Shown here: positions 1 through 5,997 of the stretch, in pieces
Layout of the letters: every line of letters begins with the position of its first letter
How positions within the stretch are numbered: position 1 is the first letter of the stretch
DNA from: Dehalococcoidia bacterium
GTDB lineage: Bacteria > Chloroflexota > Dehalococcoidia > GIF9 > AB-539-J10
Assembly: GCA_030605665.1 (NCBI GenBank)
Contig: JAUWHW010000013.1
Span: 1 to 10,268, forward strand
Length of the DNA: 10,268 bases
Direction: 5' to 3'
Notes under the pieces: model-generated
Seen by the model: only the letters and a program-made list of their open reading frames with translations
Databases searched by the model: none
What the model was told of the DNA's origin: nothing
Made by a program: the position numbers and the translations under genes

Positions 1-120
1 AATTCTAAATGCTAAACAATATCAAAGCACTAATAACAAAAATTCAAAACAAAGTGAGTTTTGCTATTTGGATTTGGAAATTTGAATTTGTTTAGGATTT
101 GGAGCTTAGATATTAGAATT
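1..120. repeat. AT-rich imperfect palindromic element
   Basis: The first 120 bases form a long imperfect inverted repeat. AATTCTAA at 1-8 matches TTAGAATT at 113-120; CTAAACAA at 12-19 matches TTGTTTAG at 88-95; CAAAAC at 45-50 matches GTTTTG at 58-63, with a 7-base centre. The order of matching blocks is kept, with small gaps, so the whole stretch could fold into one cruciform or RNA hairpin. It shows no coding character. It resembles AT-rich palindromic intergenic repeats found in many copies in some bacterial genomes, but copy number cannot be judged here and the element might extend beyond base 1. Confidence 0.6.
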
Positions 121-131
121 TTATTGAAGTT

Positions 132-152
132 GGTTGGGGACGAGCCCCAACC
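132..152. repeat. Perfect 8-bp hairpin, GC-rich
   Basis: GGTTGGGG (132-139) and CCCCAACC (145-152) form a perfect 8-bp stem with a 5-base loop, ACGAG. Neither strand continues into a T-run, so it is not a typical intrinsic terminator. It sits between two other repeat elements and probably belongs to the same repeat cluster. Confidence 0.6.
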
Positions 153-153
153 C

Positions 154-335
154 TACAAGATTGCTTTGTCGCAGACCCTTTCGCGGAGTTTATCCTGGTA
201 AGCCGAAGCTCTGAGTCCTGACGATAGGAAGGAACTGAAGAGGAGATTCTTCGGTCGCTGCCCCTTCGCTCTGCTCAGGGCTTCGTCTCACCCCTCAGAA
301 TGACAAGAGACGAAGGGCTTCGCTCGCAATGACAC
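154..335. repeat. Mosaic of short dispersed (REP-like) repeats
   Basis: This non-coding stretch shares exact blocks with the gap near 9.1-9.2 kb: AGCCGAAGCTCTGAG at 201-215 equals 9132-9146, and CTCAGAATGACAAG at 294-307 equals 9223-9236. A second end variant, CGCAATGACA, closes the stretch at about 325-334. The mix of two end types suggests several repeat units nested or inserted side by side. No open frame or RNA gene is visible. From here to the next gene (336-404) I see nothing convincing: no clear promoter and only weak ribosome-binding potential. Confidence 0.6.
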
Positions 336-404
336 AAAGAACTGTCAGAACTCGTCGCAAACGTAGGTAAGGAACGATAAAAACTATGCTATAGTTTGGG
401 GAAG

Positions 405-1019
405 ATGACCATTGCTTCCAAAGTTCAATTCCTTCGGGAAAAGGTTGTAGCTCGCAAGTCTTTCCAAATATCAGCCTTTATTTTAATCTTTGCTTTATCA
501 GCGGTGATTTTTGTCCTGGCTCGCTCTTACTTAGATTTGGGGAAATTCTTGGCTTACGGTTATCTCGGAATCTTTCTGATGTCACTTACTTGTGTCACCA
601 TTCTTTTCCCCATTCCCTGGGAAGCGGCTGTAATAGGGGCAGGAGCTGCTTTAGATCCCTTAACTTTAGAACCCTTATTTGATCCCTTACTGCTCGGAAT
701 GGTAGCTACGGTAGGCGCTACCATAGGAGAACTGAGCAGCTACTTTGTTGGCTATCTGGGGAAAAAGATAATCCTTGATAAATATTCAGAAAAATATAAG
801 AAAGCTGAGTTCTGGATGAAGAAGTATGGGAGCTTTGCCATCTTCCTTTTCGCCTTATTGCCTATACTTCTTTTTGATCTCATCGGGATTGTTGCCGGCT
901 CAGCTAAGTTTCCTTTATGGAAGTTTATCCTTGCCTGCTTTGCTGGGCGGCTGATTAGGTGTCTCGCTGAGGCTTACTTGGGATACGGAGCATTTGGGTT
1001 CTTGCCTCAGTTATGGTGA
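405..1019 (+). CDS. VTT/DedA-type (SNARE-associated) membrane protein
   Basis: A 204-residue polytopic membrane protein. Hydrophobic segments lie at about 20-43, 45-70, 94-119, 143-166 and 172-195. The motif GATIGELSSYFVGYLG (about 104-119) is the small-residue-rich G...GE..SY..G..G signature of the VTT domain shared by DedA, YdjX and YqaA-like proteins; members that have been studied act in lipid flipping or envelope homeostasis. The Pro/Trp-rich stretch FPIPWE near 68-73 fits the first re-entrant loop of the fold. Start choice is uncertain: ATG 405 follows GGGGAAG very closely, while an in-frame TTG at 396 adds three residues and has no Shine-Dalgarno. The gene stands alone and converges on the next gene with a 21-base gap. 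The family call is fairly safe; substrate and role are unknown. Confidence 0.75.
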   Translation: MTIASKVQFLREKVVARKSFQISAFILIFALSAVIFVLARSYLDLGKFLAYGYLGIFLMSLTCVTILFPIPWEAAVIGAGAALDPLTLEPLFDPLLLGMVATVGATIGELSSYFVGYLGKKIILDKYSEKYKKAEFWMKKYGSFAIFLFALLPILLFDLIGIVAGSAKFPLWKFILACFAGRLIRCLAEAYLGYGAFGFLPQLW

Positions 1020-1038
1020 TTTAGGGCTTTGATTTGAA

Positions 1039-2061
1039 TTACTCTTCCCTCGGGCGATTTCCTGAACGTGGAGCGAAAAGCCGTTTGCCCTGCGCTGGAG
1101 TATCTTTCAATAGTTTCCAAAGCGGCCTGTCGCTATAAGACCTTATGCTTACATAACAACCGCCACATTGGTTAGTCTGCGAGAAGCTTTTTATCATTTC
1201 CTTTTGGTTGGAGTATCTGTTACGATGCAGCGAGCATGGAATAAACGCCCCATCAGGCATTACGATGAAGAACCTTATGCCAGCCTTACAATCTGGCATG
1301 TAGCCTTGTTCAAAGAATTTCAAGGTATCTAAAAGCACAGCCTTGGAATTGGTTATATGATTGCTTTGTTTCTTTAATTCTATAAGCTCATAAATAGTTT
1401 TACGCAAAAGCTCCAAGTCTCTCTCATTGTTGATGGAGTAACCTTTGTCACCCGTTCGCAATGAAGTATATGCGCTGTATGATATAGATACATTCCAATC
1501 CTTGGTTTTTTGGGCTAAAGGCAATATGTCTTTCAGATTGGCTTTTGTTATAGCGGTGTTCAAAATAATGTCGTGATAGCCAAATTTTGCCAGCTGAGGA
1601 ATTGTTTGAGCCAAGTGTTCATATAAACCTCGATGCCTTCGGAATTCATCATGTCGCTCATCAGGAAAGTCAAGGGATACCGAAAGCTGGTTTACCCCTG
1701 CTTCATGCAGTTGTAGATAGTTGTTCTCATTCAATAGTGCCCCATTGGTGACAAATATTAAGTAGGGTACAGCGTTAGATTGTTTGATAGCTTTGACTAT
1801 GTCTACTATATCTTTACGTAGGAGTGGTTCGCCACCGGAAATTTGCACCACAGGTGGATTCAGGAGTCGAGTTAACCTAGCGTAATCATCTGGTTTAATC
1901 TGCTTTTCGTCTTTTATCATACCGCCAAGGTCGCAGTGACGGCAGTTGCAATTACAGGAAAGCGTTACTTCGAAAGAGATAATTAAGGGGCGATTAGTTA
2001 CATAATTATATATCCCTTTTCGGACAAGTTTAATTGCATCTAATGGGGAGAAATTTGTCAT
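1039..2061 (-). CDS. Radical SAM protein with SPASM-like C-terminal cysteines
   Basis: A 340-residue radical SAM enzyme. Cys36, Cys40 and Cys43 form the CX3CX2C motif that binds the SAM-cleaving [4Fe-4S] cluster; an extra Cys38 lies inside it. GGEP at 76-79 is the SAM-amino-group motif, and LSVSLD near 125-130 fits a later barrel strand. After the barrel, Cys258, Cys276, Cys299 and Cys302 (the last pair as CGGC) resemble a SPASM or twitch auxiliary-cluster region, with the typical MPDGAFIPC lead-in. This layout occurs in MoaA-, HpnH- and peptide-modifying subfamilies. No precursor peptide, hopanoid or cofactor gene is adjacent, so the substrate is unknown. The gene is monocistronic and points away from the thiF-like operon. 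The Shine-Dalgarno is weak (GAGCAGC before the ATG). An extended -10 promoter lies just upstream. Confidence 0.85.
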   Translation of the reverse strand: MTNFSPLDAIKLVRKGIYNYVTNRPLIISFEVTLSCNCNCRHCDLGGMIKDEKQIKPDDYARLTRLLNPPVVQISGGEPLLRKDIVDIVKAIKQSNAVPYLIFVTNGALLNENNYLQLHEAGVNQLSVSLDFPDERHDEFRRHRGLYEHLAQTIPQLAKFGYHDIILNTAITKANLKDILPLAQKTKDWNVSISYSAYTSLRTGDKGYSINNERDLELLRKTIYELIELKKQSNHITNSKAVLLDTLKFFEQGYMPDCKAGIRFFIVMPDGAFIPCSLHRNRYSNQKEMIKSFSQTNQCGGCYVSIRSYSDRPLWKLLKDTPAQGKRLFAPRSGNRPREE

Positions 2062-2088
2062 GCTGCTGCTCGGTGGCTTAATTAGGCA

Positions 2089-2118
2089 TTTATACCAGAT
2101 TCGGGGGAATTTTGTCTA
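2089..2118 (-). promoter_or_regulatory. Candidate sigma70 promoter for the radical SAM gene
   Basis: On the minus strand, TAGACA (2118-2113) is followed after 18 bases by TATAAA (2094-2089), which is preceded by TGG and so forms an extended -10. The predicted start is about 20 bases before the ATG. It matches the sigma70 consensus at 5 of 6 positions in each box. It is a prediction from consensus only. Confidence 0.45.
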
Positions 2119-2268
2119 TACTTTTGACTCGCTTTTGCGTGTTGCTATCCAGTAAAAATGTCAGCCTAATTGTTCAGCGATTTTGTCACTCTCTATCTGT
2201 GTTTATTTTGAAAAGTCTACGCCAAGAATGATCCAGATTGGATTTAACAATCAAATGAGCACATTACA

Positions 2269-2297
2269 TTGACCTCCTGAAGCGTTCAGACTACAAT
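2269..2297 (+). promoter_or_regulatory. Strong sigma70-type promoter for the thiF-like/moaD-like operon
   Basis: TTGACC (2269-2274) and TACAAT (2292-2297) are separated by exactly 17 bases, each one mismatch from consensus. Transcription would start near 2304, giving a leader of roughly 48 bases. That leader holds a small inverted repeat, GTGAA-AC-TTCAC (2321-2332), and purine-rich stretches GAAAGGA (2334-2340) and AAGGA (2344-2348) before the ATG. The rest of the 290-base gap between the divergent genes shows nothing else I recognise. Confidence 0.6.
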
Positions 2298-2351
2298 ACC
2301 GAAGGTCTAAAGGATGCAGAGTGAAACTTCACCGAAAGGAACGAAGGATAC

Positions 2352-3095
2352 ATGCTTACGCAGAGCGATCTCACCAGATATGGGCGTCAGATCTTATACC
2401 CAGGTTTTGGTCAGGAGGGGCAAGAAAAGCTTAAGTGCTCTCACGTAGTAGTGGCTGGACTTGGTGGATTAGGAACTACCGCCTCTGTATATCTAGCCTG
2501 TGCTGGTATGGGTCATATTACCTTAGTGGACTATGACCGTGTGGAGCTTTCTAATTTAAACCGGCAAATTCTTCATTGGGAAGAGGATATCGGGGAGAAG
2601 AAGCCATTCTCAGCGGCACGGAAGCTGGCTAAATTAAATCCCTCCATAAAGATTACCCCGCTCTTTGAGAGAATTACTGAGGATAATGTGCGGGATATCA
2701 TCGGAGGAGCAAATGTGATAATAGATGGGATGGATAATTTCGAAACCAGGTTTGTCCTTAACTCAGCATGTGTGGCAGAAAGGATTCCTTTCATCCATGG
2801 AGGGATTTATGGACTCTTTGGCGAGGTTACTACTATAATCCCTGGGGAAACTCCCTGTTTTTCTTGTATTTTCCCCGCCATCCCAAAGAAGAAAGAGACA
2901 TTTCCAGTTTTCGGTGTCACTCCAGCTTTGATAGCTATCCTACAAGTTACGGAAGCGATTAAACTCCTTGCTGGCCTGGGTAATTTGCTCACTAACAAGA
3001 TGCTGTATATTAATGGTGAAAAGATGGAATTTAGCATTGCTAATTTGACTAAGAGGCCTGAGTGCAAAGTCTGTGGAGGTAGTAAGCTACAATGA
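2352..3095 (+). CDS. ThiF/MoeB/HesA-family E1-like adenylyltransferase
   Basis: A 247-residue E1-like enzyme expected to adenylate the C-terminal Gly of a ubiquitin-like sulfur carrier using ATP. The nucleotide-binding loop GLGGLG is at 36-41, followed by D60, D62 and the N-L-N-R-Q block (68-72). The DGMDNFETR motif spans 125-133. Two CXXC pairs, C169/C172 and C238/C241, should hold the structural zinc. Length matches MoeB and ThiF (about 245-250). The loop that carries the conserved Cys in E. coli ThiF (C184) and most MoeB proteins reads TFPVFGVTP here, with no Cys. It overlaps the next gene, a GG-ended carrier, by ATGA, so the two are surely partners. Whether the sulfur goes to molybdopterin/tungstopterin, thiamine or another product cannot be told. 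A promoter near consensus lies upstream. Confidence 0.88.
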   Translation: MLTQSDLTRYGRQILYPGFGQEGQEKLKCSHVVVAGLGGLGTTASVYLACAGMGHITLVDYDRVELSNLNRQILHWEEDIGEKKPFSAARKLAKLNPSIKITPLFERITEDNVRDIIGGANVIIDGMDNFETRFVLNSACVAERIPFIHGGIYGLFGEVTTIIPGETPCFSCIFPAIPKKKETFPVFGVTPALIAILQVTEAIKLLAGLGNLLTNKMLYINGEKMEFSIANLTKRPECKVCGGSKLQ

Positions 3096-3364
3096 GTGTC
3101 AAAATACACATTAATTGGTATCTGCAGCAGTTCACCAATGGTCAAATGGTGGTTGAAACGGCGGGGCAAAATGTTGGCGAGTGTCTTGAAAACTTAGAAG
3201 TTCAATTTCCTGGCATCAAGGAGGAGCTTTGTGTCGGGCAAGGGGAATTGGACGGCCCCTACCAGATCTATATAAAATCAACAAATTTATATACAACTAG
3301 ACTAGCCAAACCCGTGAAGGAAAATGATGAGCTCGCTATTCAGTTTATCGGTGGTGGCGGCTGA
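3092..3364 (+). CDS. MoaD/ThiS-family ubiquitin-like sulfur carrier protein
   Basis: A 90-residue beta-grasp protein ending in four glycines. The C-terminal Gly-Gly is the site that is adenylated and then thiocarboxylated in MoaD and ThiS. Near the end, the NDELAIQFIGGGG stretch matches the usual ending of MoaD-like carriers, where an acidic turn precedes a hydrophobic strand and the diglycine tail. Its ATG overlaps the stop of the E1-like gene (ATGA at 3092-3095), and GTGGAGGT (3073-3080) provides a Shine-Dalgarno, indicating coupled translation. At 90 residues it is longer than ThiS (about 65) and closer to MoaD (about 80-90), so a pterin-cofactor or other MoaD-like role is slightly favoured. 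No MoaE, ThiG, aldehyde:ferredoxin oxidoreductase or JAMM protease is in the window to settle its target. Confidence 0.85.
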   Translation: MSVKIHINWYLQQFTNGQMVVETAGQNVGECLENLEVQFPGIKEELCVGQGELDGPYQIYIKSTNLYTTRLAKPVKENDELAIQFIGGGG

Positions 3365-3441
3365 AATTTAGGTAGCAATTTGCTTTCGTGTCCTCTTTAC
3401 AGTCCGTTAGATATCTGGCGCATTGCCTCAGTTAACACTTG

Positions 3442-3477
3442 TTGACTCCAATTGATATATGAGTTATTATTCATATA
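3442..3477 (+). promoter_or_regulatory. arsR promoter with overlapping palindromic ArsR-type operator
   Basis: TTGACT (3442-3447) and TATTAT (3465-3470) are 17 bases apart, one and two mismatches from consensus. The -10 box sits inside a perfect inverted repeat, TATATGA (3456-3462), 8 bases, TCATATA (3471-3477). Sites of this ATGA...TCAT kind are bound by ArsR/SmtB repressors, and the placement would block RNA polymerase directly. Transcription would start near 3477, leaving about 14 leader bases before the preferred arsR ATG. The gap 3365-3441 shows nothing else clear. Confidence 0.7.
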
Positions 3478-3490
3478 AATGGAGACTCAT

Positions 3491-3850
3491 ATGGCATTGG
3501 AAGAGGGTCACGCCAGATTTTTGAGATGTATCGGGGAGCCGACAAGACTCCAAATACTTAAGCTGCTAGTTGAGGGCGAGAGGTGCGTTGGTGAACTTGT
3601 CGGGGTTCTGAATAAGGAGCAATCCCTCATTTCACACCACCTGAGGGCCCTTAAGAAATGCAACATTGTGAAAGAGAGACAAGAGACTCAAAAGGTTTAC
3701 TACAAGCTTACAGATGCTAGGTTAGCTAGGCTAATCCTTGATAGCGAAGCTTTAATGCTAGAGCTATCGCTGTGCAAACGTCAGGAGGTGAATTATGAAG
3801 GAAAAGGAAATCAAAGAAGTAGTAAAGGGAAGATACGCCCAGATAGCTAA
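3491..3850 (+). CDS. arsR: ArsR/SmtB-family metal(loid)-responsive repressor
   Basis: A winged-helix repressor of 119 residues from ATG 3491. This start is preferred because GGAG (3481-3484) lies 6 bases upstream; an in-frame ATG at 3479 would add METH but has no ribosome-binding site and falls at the predicted transcription start. The EPTRLQILKLL helix (about 16-26) and the recognition helix with SLISHHLRALKK (about 45-56) are typical of the family, and KVYYKL (about 68-73) is the wing. The metal-site helix reads ERCVGEL, so Cys32 is kept but the second Cys of the classical ELCVCDL motif is Gly. Cys13, Cys57 and Cys95 are other possible ligands. The last 18 codons overlap arsM. It probably represses its own operon through the palindrome upstream and is released by As(III) or a related metal. 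Confidence 0.9.
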   Translation: MALEEGHARFLRCIGEPTRLQILKLLVEGERCVGELVGVLNKEQSLISHHLRALKKCNIVKERQETQKVYYKLTDARLARLILDSEALMLELSLCKRQEVNYEGKGNQRSSKGKIRPDS

Positions 3851-4550
3851 GCAAAGCCAACAGAGCTGCTCAAGTTGTGCTTGCAGGGTTAGTACCTTGT
3901 TCCAAACTGAGGCTATCGGATACTCGAGAGAAGATTTGGAGCATGTCCCAGAAGAGGCGATTATGGATTTAGGGTGTGGTAGCCCCACTGCTATAGCAGA
4001 CTTGAAAGCGGATGAGGTAGTCTTAGATTTAGGCTCAGGGGCAGGAGTAGACGTATTCCTAGCAGCCAACAAGGTTGGTTCCAACGGCAGGGTTATCGGA
4101 GTTGATATGACAGAGGAAATGATAGATAAGGCAGAAGGAATCGCCAGGAATCATGGCTACCATAATGTAGAGTTTCGCCTGGGGGAAATCGAGAAACTTC
4201 CTGTCAAGGATGAATCTGTGGATATTGTTATCAGTAACTGCGTTATCAATCTTTCCCTGGATAAATCCAAAGTCTTCCAGGAGGCTTACAGAGCACTGAG
4301 GCCCGGTGGAAGGCTCATAGTCTCCGATATAGTCTCTGAGAGAGTACTCCCCGATAACATAAAGAATGACCCTGGTGCCTGGGCAGAATGTATCGCCGGG
4401 GCTTTAGAGCAACAAGAATACTTAAAAAAGATAAAGGAAGCTGGCTTTGAAGATGTGCAGGTGGTATCTAGCAGGGAGTTTTACATAGAGGGCAAGGGAA
4501 GCAAGGCGAGGGAGAAGCTTCTAAGCATTACTGCGAAAGCATATAAGTGA
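3795..4550 (+). CDS. arsM: Arsenite S-adenosylmethionine methyltransferase
   Basis: A 251-residue class I methyltransferase that transfers methyl groups from SAM to As(III) in the cytoplasm. The SAM loop LDLGSGAG is at 77-84 and the acidic residue after strand 2 is in GVDMTEEM (102-109). The ArsM-specific lead-in GYSREDLEHVPEEA precedes Cys61 (GCGSP), and Cys149 (ISNCVINLS) and Cys199 (GAWAECIAGALE) complete the As(III)-binding triad. A Cys25/Cys28/Cys30 cluster near the N-terminus may supply the additional Cys used for disulfide exchange in characterised ArsM. A very strong Shine-Dalgarno, AGGAGGTG (3783-3790), lies inside the arsR 3' end, and the genes overlap by 56 bases, so arsM is co-transcribed and co-regulated. 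Length and motifs are complete. Confidence in the family is high. Confidence 0.93.
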   Translation: MKEKEIKEVVKGRYAQIAKQSQQSCSSCACRVSTLFQTEAIGYSREDLEHVPEEAIMDLGCGSPTAIADLKADEVVLDLGSGAGVDVFLAANKVGSNGRVIGVDMTEEMIDKAEGIARNHGYHNVEFRLGEIEKLPVKDESVDIVISNCVINLSLDKSKVFQEAYRALRPGGRLIVSDIVSERVLPDNIKNDPGAWAECIAGALEQQEYLKKIKEAGFEDVQVVSSREFYIEGKGSKAREKLLSITAKAYK

Positions 4551-4614
4551 CAAAATAAAGCGTAATATAGCCAGCCACATCTTCAATACTCCGCTGACAC
4601 TAGGGAGTAAGTAA

Positions 4615-5616
4615 TTGATAGCCCAGTTTTTCCTCGTATTTAAGGATTATCTCATTGAAGTATTGCCCTTTTTGGCAATAGGGTTCTTCCTGAGTGGCTT
4701 AATCCACGAATTTGTCCCCACGAGGTTAGTGGAAAGACACCTTGGCGGGCGGGGGATAAAGCCTCTTCTCTACTCCACACTTGCCGGGACAGTCCTCCCC
4801 ATTTGCTGCTTTGGCACTCTCCCGATAGCGGTGAGCCTCCATCAGAAGGGTGCAAGGTTAGGTTCTGTGTTAGCCTTTCTGGTAGCAACACCGGCTACTT
4901 CCATAAACGCTCTTCTGGTTTGCTATGCCTTGCTGGGCATAGAGTTCACCGTGTTCATATTCTTTGCTGTAATCTTGATGGGGCTGGTTATGGGCGCTAT
5001 TGGGAACCTTATCAGGTTCGAGCCACCACGGGGTCGGGTAGGAGAGCTTGCCATAGACCCTGTCTGTGGCATGAGTGTGGATACGGCGAAGGGATTAAAA
5101 ACAGAATATGGGGGCAAAAGTTATTATTTTTGCTCTCCTCATTGCCAAACAACCTTTGAGAGGGAAGCCGAAGGATATGCCGCCAATGGCAAATCTATGA
5201 AGAGTATTAAAGAGAAAATGAGTTCCATCTTCAAATATGCCTTTGTAGACATGGTAAAAGAGATTGGCCCCGAGCTGCTTTTGGGATTGGTTCTGGCGGC
5301 TCTAGTGGCGGCGATTGCTCCCGTAGGGAAATTTGTGGGAAGCTATCTCGGCGGCGGATTAGGGTATCTCTTCAGCCTTACCTTTGGCCTGATCATGTAT
5401 ATCTGCTCCACAGCCAGCGTTCCCCTGGTTCACGCCTTTGTATCACAGGGAATGAATATTGGCGCTGGGATGGTGCTACTATTGGTAGGCCCGATTACTA
5501 GTTGGGGGACTATCTTAGTGTTGAGAAAGGAATTCGGCGGCAAGATTCTGCTTGTTTATCTGGTGGTCATTAGTATAACGGCCTTAGCTCTGGGATATTG
5601 CTTCTCAATTATATAA
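4615..5616 (+). CDS. ArsP/SO_0444-type permease with an internal YHS domain
   Basis: A 333-residue membrane permease. The start is TTG at 4615, supported by AGGGAG (4602-4607) 7 bases upstream. The N-terminal half carries membrane segments at about 13-33, 50-75, 83-107 and 110-133, with the conserved LPICCFGTLP motif (Cys64-Cys65) and ATPATS (91-96). A soluble insert at about 148-188 is a YHS domain: DPVCGM with Cys151, then FCSPHC with Cys173 and Cys177, a likely metal-binding module on the cytoplasmic loop. The second half repeats the fold, with ICSTASVP (Cys264) and GPITS. Relatives export trivalent organoarsenicals (ArsP) or Cu/Zn (SO_0444). Lying 64 bases after arsM, export of methylarsenite is the most economical reading, but soft-metal export remains possible. 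The fused YHS is unusual compared with plain ArsP. Confidence 0.85.
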   Translation: MIAQFFLVFKDYLIEVLPFLAIGFFLSGLIHEFVPTRLVERHLGGRGIKPLLYSTLAGTVLPICCFGTLPIAVSLHQKGARLGSVLAFLVATPATSINALLVCYALLGIEFTVFIFFAVILMGLVMGAIGNLIRFEPPRGRVGELAIDPVCGMSVDTAKGLKTEYGGKSYYFCSPHCQTTFEREAEGYAANGKSMKSIKEKMSSIFKYAFVDMVKEIGPELLLGLVLAALVAAIAPVGKFVGSYLGGGLGYLFSLTFGLIMYICSTASVPLVHAFVSQGMNIGAGMVLLLVGPITSWGTILVLRKEFGGKILLVYLVVISITALALGYCFSII

Positions 5617-5743
5617 AGGTATGAGGTGTAAAGGAGAGGAAAAAGCATCAGCTGCTAATTATGTATAATATAAAAGTATTCCTGATTGCGGGTGGGGCTA
5701 TGAAACCAGTTTCTAAATTTTCAAATGAAAGGAGGTTAAAAAC

Positions 5744-5899
5744 ATGAAAATCGTAAGCCTATGCAGAGAAGGCTCCTGTTGCCCAGTAGTCAAGCTAACG
5801 GATGAGAAAGTGGAAATAGGAGAGAAAGGCAACACCTGTGTCCTCACCAAGGAACAGTGGAAGACGCTCAAGGAGAAAATGCTAAAGAAAGAGCTCTAA
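5744..5899 (+). CDS. Uncharacterised 51-residue Cys-rich protein
   Basis: A complete 51-codon frame starts with ATG 5744 and ends with TAA 5897-5899. AAAGGAGGT (5728-5736) is a near-perfect Shine-Dalgarno 7 bases upstream, the best argument that it is real. The protein begins MKIVSLCREGSCCPVVKL and has Cys7, Cys12, Cys13 and Cys32, a short acidic beta-like middle (DEKVEIGEKG), then a Lys/Glu-rich amphipathic helix (36-51). It has no signal peptide or membrane segment. The C-x4-CCP cluster could bind a soft metal or metalloid. It lies between the permease and a CDF transporter, all on one strand, so a role in metal(loid) handling is likely by context. I do not know a named function for it; sequences of similar look occur beside metal genes in anaerobes, from memory only. 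Confidence 0.75.
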   Translation: MKIVSLCREGSCCPVVKLTDEKVEIGEKGNTCVLTKEQWKTLKEKMLKKEL

Positions 5900-5997
5900 A
5901 ACGAAAAGGTCAAAACCCATAAGCTCCACCCGCCCAATAGAGAAACTTTTGCCCAGACAATGTAGGCTTGTCAGCTGGAGATAGAAGACGAGGGTTT

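Noticed and set aside
132..152. Intrinsic terminator
   Set aside because: The stem is perfect but no T-run follows on either strand, and it does not close a visible gene on the window.
154..335. CRISPR array or tRNA cluster in the 5' non-coding region
   Set aside because: Repeats are not evenly spaced, differ in sequence, and no cloverleaf or constant spacer length can be drawn.
2807..3169. 120-residue minus-strand open frame opposite the thiF-like and moaD-like genes
   Set aside because: It lies antisense to two well-supported genes and has no family motif or ribosome-binding site; it is a shadow frame.
3781..3850. Frameshift at the arsR 3' end because of the 56-base overlap with arsM
   Set aside because: The winged-helix core ends before the overlap, and the arsM Shine-Dalgarno and start are excellent, so a simple overlapping tail is adequate.
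4803..5159. 118-residue plus-strand frame within the permease gene
   Set aside because: It is out of frame with a permease whose motifs are continuous, so no frameshift is needed to explain it.
5664..5669. TATAAT as a promoter for the 51-residue protein and CDF genes
   Set aside because: No -35-like box lies 16-18 bases upstream and it lacks an extended -10; in an AT-rich stretch this is expected by chance.
5661..5747. 28-codon frame upstream of the 51-residue gene, overlapping its ATG
   Set aside because: It has no Shine-Dalgarno at a useful distance, and no recognisable protein features; the overlap is probably chance.
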